Assembly: GCA_937897215.1 (NCBI GenBank)
Contig: CALCBQ010000062.1
Span: forward strand, 1 to 10,337
Length of the DNA: 10,337 nucleotides
From: an uncultured Clostridia bacterium
GTDB lineage: Bacteria; Bacillota; Clostridia; Oscillospirales; Acutalibacteraceae
Reading direction: 5' to 3'
The number at the start of each line of letters is the position of its first letter. The stretch's first letter is position 1. The notes under the pieces were generated by a model. It was given only the letters and a program-made list of their open reading frames with translations, was not told the DNA's origin and searched no databases. Of this stretch, positions 6,316-10,337 are shown one piece after another. Made by a program: the position numbers and the translations under genes.

Positions 6316-6337
6316 GGTGATCCACCGGAGATTCGAA
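6315..6337 (-). repeat. tRNA 3'-end fragment, copy A; candidate attachment-site scar
   Basis: On the minus strand the 23 bases parse exactly as the end of a tRNA: T-loop TTCGAAT (7), T-stem strand CTCCG (5), acceptor strand GTGGATC (7), discriminator A (1) and CCA (3). The matching 5' T-stem strand (CGGAG) and the rest of a tRNA are missing upstream, where the sequence becomes unrelated and AT-rich. Tyrosine recombinases that use tRNA genes commonly leave such a T-loop-to-CCA duplicate at one element end. No integrase gene is in view, so the attachment role is inferred. Confidence 0.6.
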
Positions 6338-6772
6338 ATCAAGAAATCAACTTTTATGAGATTTTACAAAATGCTACAAACCCTTATATATCAACCATTT
6401 TAACTCTCTAATGTTTTATGGCCTTCCATCAAATTCAATCAGTTTTCATGAAAACAAACCACAAATAAGCCACAATAAAATGACTATTTTATCATACTAA
6501 ATTTATTTTCATGTACTAATTTTCAATTCTTATAGTTACAAAATGCTAATTATATAATAAAATTATATCGACAATAATTACGAATGGTTTATTGTATATG
6601 AAATTTAAAATAACAATTATAGGTATTAAATATGCTCTTTTGACTCCTAATAAGGTAAAAGAATTTTTCTTTAGAATCTTATACAACATGCAGTATCGAT
6701 TATACTGTACCTTTACTAATATGTTTTGATATAATAACTATTTCTGATCGTATTTAATTAGTATTTTGTGAT
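6338..6772. other. 435-bp AT-rich gene-free region with short repeats
   Basis: No supported gene occurs here. The region holds TTACAAAATGCTA twice as a direct repeat (6364-6376 and 6536-6548), a perfect 14-bp palindrome GTTTTCATGAAAAC (6442-6455), and CCACAA(A)TAA twice, 11 bp apart (6459-6468 and 6470-6478). A small inverted repeat CAGTAT/ATACTG is at 6691-6707. Short direct repeats next to a tRNA-end sequence resemble recombinase arm sites, but that is inference. A 43-codon plus-strand frame (6598-6729) has no ribosome site. Confidence 0.5.
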
Positions 6773-6810
6773 AAAAAAGCAGGGCGGAAATTGTGATGAA
6801 CCTCGTCCTG
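6773..6810 (-). terminator. Probable terminator of the deaminase operon
   Basis: An imperfect stem (CAGGGCGG at 6780-6787, CCTCGTCCTG at 6801-6810) with a 13-base loop lies about 72 bases after the deaminase stop. On the minus strand it is followed after GC by six Ts (6778-6773). One pair is a G-U wobble on the plus strand but A-C on the minus strand, and TTTTATTG also follows on the plus side, so it may work in either direction. Confidence 0.5.
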
Positions 6811-6881
6811 TTTTATTGAATTATTAAGTTTTAGTTGTTGGATTTGTCAAAAAACAAGGAGATGGCCCTATTCTTATGCGG

Positions 6882-8648
6882 TTAATCATCTTGAATAATA
6901 CATTCTAATTCGTCTTTAATAGCAATTCTTTGTGTGTACAAACAAGTATATGCGCGTCCAATGGCACCATAGAACAAGTGGCACTGAGGGCAATTCTCTT
7001 TATTTTTTCCAAAAGATAAAATATGTGAGTTTGCTATATCTGGGTATGGGTCAATATAATAGATATGTTTTATACCTAATTGAAAAGCTTTCTTGGAACA
7101 TAGCACGCAAGAACTAGCAGATGTAAATAAATTTCCACCCATAATACCTTCGCCACCATATTTAACTATTTGCAAAAAAGCATTTTCTTCAGCATGCAAT
7201 GAACGCGTGTGAACTTGATTTTTTTGATTAGTTATTTTTTCATATTCATCTTTAAAACAATAAGTACACAACCTACCCTTAAAGATATCTTTTTTTATTA
7301 TATTCTCATATTGTTTATACATATGCTCGCTAAATTGATGGTCTTCAATTTCAAAAGTACTAAATGTAGTCTCATCCTTGTTGTTTAAATAGTTGTTTAC
7401 CGACCGCAAATTACAAGGAACTTGCCCTTCCGCAACACTATTCCATCCAATTGCTTTAATACTATAATTAGAATCAGTTATTACTGCACCAACCTGTCTG
7501 GAAAGACAACCAGAATTTAATTTTGCATTATATGCAACTTGCATGCAACGTTCAATACTTGATGGAGTTACCAAACCAGGATGTTTTATCAAAGTGATGT
7601 ATTTTATAATTAATTCACTTATAAAAAATTTTTCTTTCGTGTTTTCTCGTGGATTATATAAATAAATATCTGCAAGTTGAGCACAAGCACCAATATCTTG
7701 ATTAGTAAATTTTTTGTACTCTTTCAGTTTTCTAGGGTATTCTGTTTCATCTAAAGCTTTTATTTGCTGATTATCATAATTATCGCCCAATCTTCTTACT
7801 CTCTCATCATCATCCGTACTTACTGCAACCAGAAAAAAAGATGAGTATCTGTCTTGAAAATATGTTGCCTCATAAGGATTGCGAATTGCATCCAAGCAAA
7901 TAAAAGTTGGCATATTTTTAGATTGATTACTTCTGCGAATAGCTTTGATAAAATCATTTGCTCTCCTTGCTATTGCAAACATATGCTCTCCTGTAAAATT
8001 ATCTTCTTTAAGTATGCTACCATGGTGTCGAATTCTATTTCCAAATTCTTGCAAACAATGTGTAAAAGCATTAGCTCTACAGTTTTCTTCACGTTCATTC
8101 TTATAATTAAAGTTTAATCCTTGCATTATATCACGAAATTTAGTTTGTACACTTGGTAATTTGATTAATATTTCGTGTTCTTTTCTATAGTCTTCGGGGT
8201 ATTCTCTTTTCAGATTCCCCGTTTCACTCAAACAATTTGATAAATCTTTTCTTAATTGTCCGTATTCAGCCTCTAAAGATGGATATTCTTTTTTTATTCG
8301 TTCCTTTATTTCATGAGCAATGTGTTCACCAAGAATGTTTTTCAATTCATCAAAAAATATTTCGTAGTCACATTCTAAAACAAAAGAAAAGATTATATCC
8401 GTCATACTAATTCTATAAAAAGATGACCAGTGCTTTTGAGCATATTCATATATTATCTGATATTTTCTTTCATCATTATTAGTAAATCCTGTTACTTCAG
8501 GTTCGTGCAAATTCAAATCTGTAAATTTTTCTTTTTCCAATATTTTAGACACTGTAGTACATCCAGAACCAGTTCTACCAGTTAATCCGATTATAATAAA
8601 CTTTTCACGCTCATTATAAATTGTATCAATAGCTTTAGATACATTCAT
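6882..8648 (-). CDS. AvcD-like anti-phage deoxycytidylate deaminase (P-loop + dCMP deaminase fusion)
   Basis: A 588-residue soluble fusion. The N-terminal kinase-like P-loop domain has IIIGLTGRTGSGCTT (about 18-32), in which the Walker-A Lys position is Cys30. A segment FICLDAIRNPYEA (249-261) and a following RVRR also fit P-loop kinases. The C-terminal half is a cytidine/deoxycytidylate deaminase: SGCLSRQVGAVI (379-390), GWNSVAEGQVPC, the zinc and proton-shuttle motif HAE at 485-487, and CVLC at 514-517. Two more CxxC pairs (461-464 and 553-556) may bind another zinc. AvcD-type enzymes deaminate dCTP/dCMP during phage infection and so deplete DNA precursors. The start has AAAGGAG 9 bases upstream, overlapping the end of the membrane-protein gene (15-bp gap). 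The cargo context agrees with defence. A plain metabolic dCMP deaminase is unlikely at this length. Confidence 0.87.
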   Translation of the reverse strand: MNVSKAIDTIYNEREKFIIIGLTGRTGSGCTTVSKILEKEKFTDLNLHEPEVTGFTNNDERKYQIIYEYAQKHWSSFYRISMTDIIFSFVLECDYEIFFDELKNILGEHIAHEIKERIKKEYPSLEAEYGQLRKDLSNCLSETGNLKREYPEDYRKEHEILIKLPSVQTKFRDIMQGLNFNYKNEREENCRANAFTHCLQEFGNRIRHHGSILKEDNFTGEHMFAIARRANDFIKAIRRSNQSKNMPTFICLDAIRNPYEATYFQDRYSSFFLVAVSTDDDERVRRLGDNYDNQQIKALDETEYPRKLKEYKKFTNQDIGACAQLADIYLYNPRENTKEKFFISELIIKYITLIKHPGLVTPSSIERCMQVAYNAKLNSGCLSRQVGAVITDSNYSIKAIGWNSVAEGQVPCNLRSVNNYLNNKDETTFSTFEIEDHQFSEHMYKQYENIIKKDIFKGRLCTYCFKDEYEKITNQKNQVHTRSLHAEENAFLQIVKYGGEGIMGGNLFTSASSCVLCSKKAFQLGIKHIYYIDPYPDIANSHILSFGKNKENCPQCHLFYGAIGRAYTCLYTQRIAIKDELECIIQDD

Positions 8649-8663
8649 CTTTAATGACTCCTT

Positions 8664-9035
8664 TCAAAACTTCAATTTTTCTTCCATTCTCTTTAACAAA
8701 TATGGATATAATGTTCGTCTAACTGGAGAATGAACATATGGCCAAGCTGCAGCTATTGTGATTATCAAACCTACTATTAAGATAAATAATTTGCCAATCA
8801 AGGTTTCAAAAGCATCAATAGCAGATACTGTTATTCCTGTTACTATTCCATATATTAGTGATGGAGCAATTACATCCATAAGAAATATAAGATTCTTCAC
8901 ATCAGCATATTCTTTATAAAATTTTTCGTTCAATTCCATGTTATCAATGTAAGAGTTAATTTCCTCCATTGCTTTTTTTATCGCCATACCAGATGTTTCT
9001 TCTTTGTATTTTTTATAAGTTTTTTTGATGTCCAT
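8664..9035 (-). CDS. Two-TM membrane protein of the deaminase operon, function unknown
   Basis: A 123-residue protein I do not recognise. Residues 1-45 are charged and helical and may form a coiled coil (KAMEEINSYIDNMELNEKFYKEYA). Two hydrophobic helices follow at about 49-72 and 81-100, joined by a short loop with an acidic residue. The end is basic (SPVRRTLYPYLLKRMEEKLKF). Both tails should face the cytoplasm, giving a membrane hairpin. No signal peptide or enzyme motif is seen. AAAGGAG 9 bases upstream supports the ATG. The stop codon overlaps the ribosome site region of the deaminase gene, so the two are probably made together. It could anchor the deaminase, sense infection at the membrane, or be an effector; these are guesses from position. 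Confidence 0.8.
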   Translation of the reverse strand: MDIKKTYKKYKEETSGMAIKKAMEEINSYIDNMELNEKFYKEYADVKNLIFLMDVIAPSLIYGIVTGITVSAIDAFETLIGKLFILIVGLIITIAAAWPYVHSPVRRTLYPYLLKRMEEKLKF

Positions 9036-9073
9036 ATCAAAATTCTCCTTTTTTCACGTTTGCGATTTCCTTT

Positions 9074-9949
9074 TTAAAAAATACTTTCAATTTCAAGTTC
9101 CCAATTAGAATTGTGAATAAATTTATTAAGAACATATTTTTCATCAAATAATTCTTTTTTCGTTTTTTGACTTATAACTTCCCAATTCTCACTAGGAATA
9201 ACATAAGTTGCATTACCATATTTTGCTGATTCTAAGACACAAAAATCTTCAAAGACATACGCAAAATAACCAGTAAAACCATTTGTTCCTTGAACACTCT
9301 TTATTGGATTGTGTTTTTCAATAGTTAATAATCTATTAAAACTGAATCCATTAACTTCTTCTCCTTTGCTTTGTGCCTGTTTTTTTATATGTGCACTTGG
9401 TCTTGTTCCTGGCGGAAGTATTTCCCAGTTACATCGTTCATATTTTTGTATATCAACATTTTTTATATCATTAGCAAATATATAGCAATATCCGTAAATT
9501 TCAAGAAATATATTTACTGTTTCTTTTAAATAATTATCACGAATCTCTTCATCTAGCATTGCGATAATAAATTTTTCGTTATTATCATTTTCATAGAAGC
9601 ATAATTCTATCTCTGTTGGGTCAACAAAAACTTGAGGATAGCATTTTTTATATATATCAACAGGTATTGACGTAGCATTTGGATTACCAAACGGTTGCAT
9701 CCAAACTGTAGACACATATCTTCTTTTTTTTGGAGACTCTGTATCTAAATATGTATAACCACATGCATTTCTTCTACAATTGGCACCAAAATCAGGAGAT
9801 GGTATTATTATATCTCCTATGTTTTTAAGATTTAACACTTCATTTTCATTTAATTTTACAGGAATACCTATATGTATTTTCTTTGTATCAAATTCTTTCG
9901 GAAGGGGTAATTTTCTTATTCTCTTTTTCTCTATGTATATTGGTTTCAT
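9074..9949 (-). CDS. Hypothetical protein, 291 residues, in deaminase operon
   Basis: A soluble protein with no signal peptide or membrane helix and no named family that I recognise. It seems to have two parts. Residues 1-170 contain CRRNACGY (58-65), with Cys58 and Cys63, and PQVFVDPTEIELCFYE. The C-terminal part, after about residue 199, contains GFTGYFAYVFEDFCVLESAKYGNATYVI (224-251), then ENWEVISQKTKKELFDE and a final FIHNSNWELEI. The last part is compact, with alternating strands and conserved-looking aromatic residues (YGNATY, W256, W283), and may be a separate small domain found in other accessory proteins. AGGAG lies 8 bases before the ATG. It is 31 bp from the gene upstream and 38 bp from the membrane-protein gene, so it is in the same operon. 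Confidence 0.75.
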   Translation of the reverse strand: MKPIYIEKKRIRKLPLPKEFDTKKIHIGIPVKLNENEVLNLKNIGDIIIPSPDFGANCRRNACGYTYLDTESPKKRRYVSTVWMQPFGNPNATSIPVDIYKKCYPQVFVDPTEIELCFYENDNNEKFIIAMLDEEIRDNYLKETVNIFLEIYGYCYIFANDIKNVDIQKYERCNWEILPPGTRPSAHIKKQAQSKGEEVNGFSFNRLLTIEKHNPIKSVQGTNGFTGYFAYVFEDFCVLESAKYGNATYVIPSENWEVISQKTKKELFDEKYVLNKFIHNSNWELEIESIF

Positions 9950-9980
9950 TTTAACAACTCCTAAATTTATTATGTTTATA

Positions 9981-10337
9981 CTACATTAACTCGCTCCACT
10001 GTTCGAGTGTGTAATACTTTGTAAGCTTATAACGAGCATCTGATACTGACCCAAACATTTGTTGGTCTATTCTATGATTTATTGGCACAGTGAATCCAAA
10101 AGCGGCAGCTTCTCTAATGCTATGTGAAAAAGCATATTTGTATAATTGGCTACCATCACGATTTCTTGCTAGCCCTAAATAATCAGCATCTTTACGCAAT
10201 TCATATTTTAACAATTTGTATTCTTCCCTGATTCTTTCTTCATGAATATATTCGCGATTTACATCTTGTATGTATTTCGAAATCAAATCAGCCAAATGTT
10301 CTATACGACCAATATAGTTAACCATTACTGCGGCAAG
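9981..10337 (-). CDS. Hypothetical protein, C-terminal part (probably starts outside the window)
   Basis: At least 118 codons are open to the window edge. The first ATG at 10325 has no ribosome site in the 12 visible bases upstream, and the frame stays open beyond it (Leu-Ala-Ala-Val before Met), so a start to the right is likely. The visible part is soluble. An early helical stretch (about residues 5-45 from that Met) is rich in Glu, Lys and Arg. A compact region follows with FSHSIREAAAFGFTVPINHR and a C-terminal YYTLEQWSELM. I do not recognise a family. It lies 31 bp upstream of the 291-residue gene on the same strand and so probably heads or sits within the deaminase operon. Confidence 0.65.
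   Translation of the reverse strand, partial: LAAVMVNYIGRIEHLADLISKYIQDVNREYIHEERIREEYKLLKYELRKDADYLGLARNRDGSQLYKYAFSHSIREAAAFGFTVPINHRIDQQMFGSVSDARYKLTKYYTLEQWSELM

Noticed and set aside
5951..6325. Minus-strand open frame of 124 codons through the tRNA-end repeats
   Set aside because: It crosses two terminators, the AT-rich repeat and the sigma promoter. It has no ribosome site, and the translation is Arg-rich repeat sequence typical of non-coding DNA.
6315..6410. An intact tRNA gene on the minus strand
   Set aside because: Only the part from the T-loop to CCA is present. No matching T-stem strand, anticodon arm, D-arm or 5' acceptor strand (GATCCAC) is found upstream.
6691..6707. CAGTAT/ATACTG inverted repeat as an operator or terminator
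   Set aside because: A 6-bp stem in AT-rich DNA with no promoter or T-tract nearby is too weak to call.
6598..6729. Plus-strand 43-codon frame beginning MKFKITIIG
   Set aside because: There is no ribosome site, and the very AT-rich codons resemble the surrounding non-coding DNA. The likeness to a Rossmann-type start ends after a few residues.
6338..6772. CRISPR array or degraded integrase gene
   Set aside because: There are no regularly spaced repeats. Partial reading of the frames gave no recombinase motif, although a very decayed remnant cannot be fully excluded without a search.
8649..9073. A small regulatory RNA like the one found beside avcD in Vibrio
   Set aside because: The gaps upstream of the deaminase gene are only 15 and 38 bp, and no structured RNA was seen next to it. 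One could lie outside the window.

Overview
The window looks like a chromosomal segment of a low-GC, anaerobic Gram-positive bacterium, probably a gut Clostridia of the Oscillospiraceae/Ruminococcus type. This is an inference from AT-rich codon use, strong AGGAGG-type ribosome sites, an ECF sigma/DUF4367 pair, a DUF3892 protein and a Cys-type sulfatase. Nearly every gene lies on the minus strand, so the operons read from high to low coordinates.

Bases 1-3797 (minus) form a tight metabolic operon behind a good sigma-A promoter at 3833-3861. In order of transcription it encodes a small EamA/DMT transporter, a type I sulfatase with the CMPSR modification motif, an SGNH/GDSL hydrolase, a YdhF-like aldo/keto reductase and a Gfo/Idh/MocA dehydrogenase cut by the window edge. 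Gaps are 11-32 bp. Together they suggest uptake, de-sulfation, de-esterification and redox conversion of a decorated sugar. The substrate cannot be read from the sequence. A divergent plus-strand gene (3920-4225) encodes a DUF3892 protein and meets the next minus-strand unit at a hairpin terminator.

Bases 4288-5926 (minus) hold an ECF-type sigma factor, an overlapping membrane-anchored DUF4367 protein that is probably its anti-sigma factor, and a small secreted protein with an apparent TTG start. The sigma gene has a consensus promoter (TTGCGT, 17 bp, TATAAT).

Bases 5980-6772 carry no convincing gene but are rich in structure. They include two tandem, non-identical terminator hairpins, each directly preceded on the minus strand by a tRNA 3' end ending in CCA (16 bp in one copy, 23 bp in the other). 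There is also a GC-richer hairpin segment between them, a 13-bp inverted repeat around an AT-rich repeat, and a 435-bp stretch with direct repeats and a 14-bp palindrome. The simplest reading is an attachment-site scar at a tRNA 3' end, marking the boundary of an integrated element that runs to the right.

Bases 6882-10337 (minus) look like cargo of that element: a four-gene, more AT-rich operon. Its last gene encodes a 588-residue P-loop plus deoxycytidylate deaminase fusion with the architecture of AvcD-type anti-phage dCTP/dCMP deaminases. It follows, 15 bp away, a two-TM membrane protein, and further upstream two unrecognised proteins. The linked membrane partner and unknown proteins make this the best candidate in the window for an undescribed variant of a nucleotide-depletion defence system.
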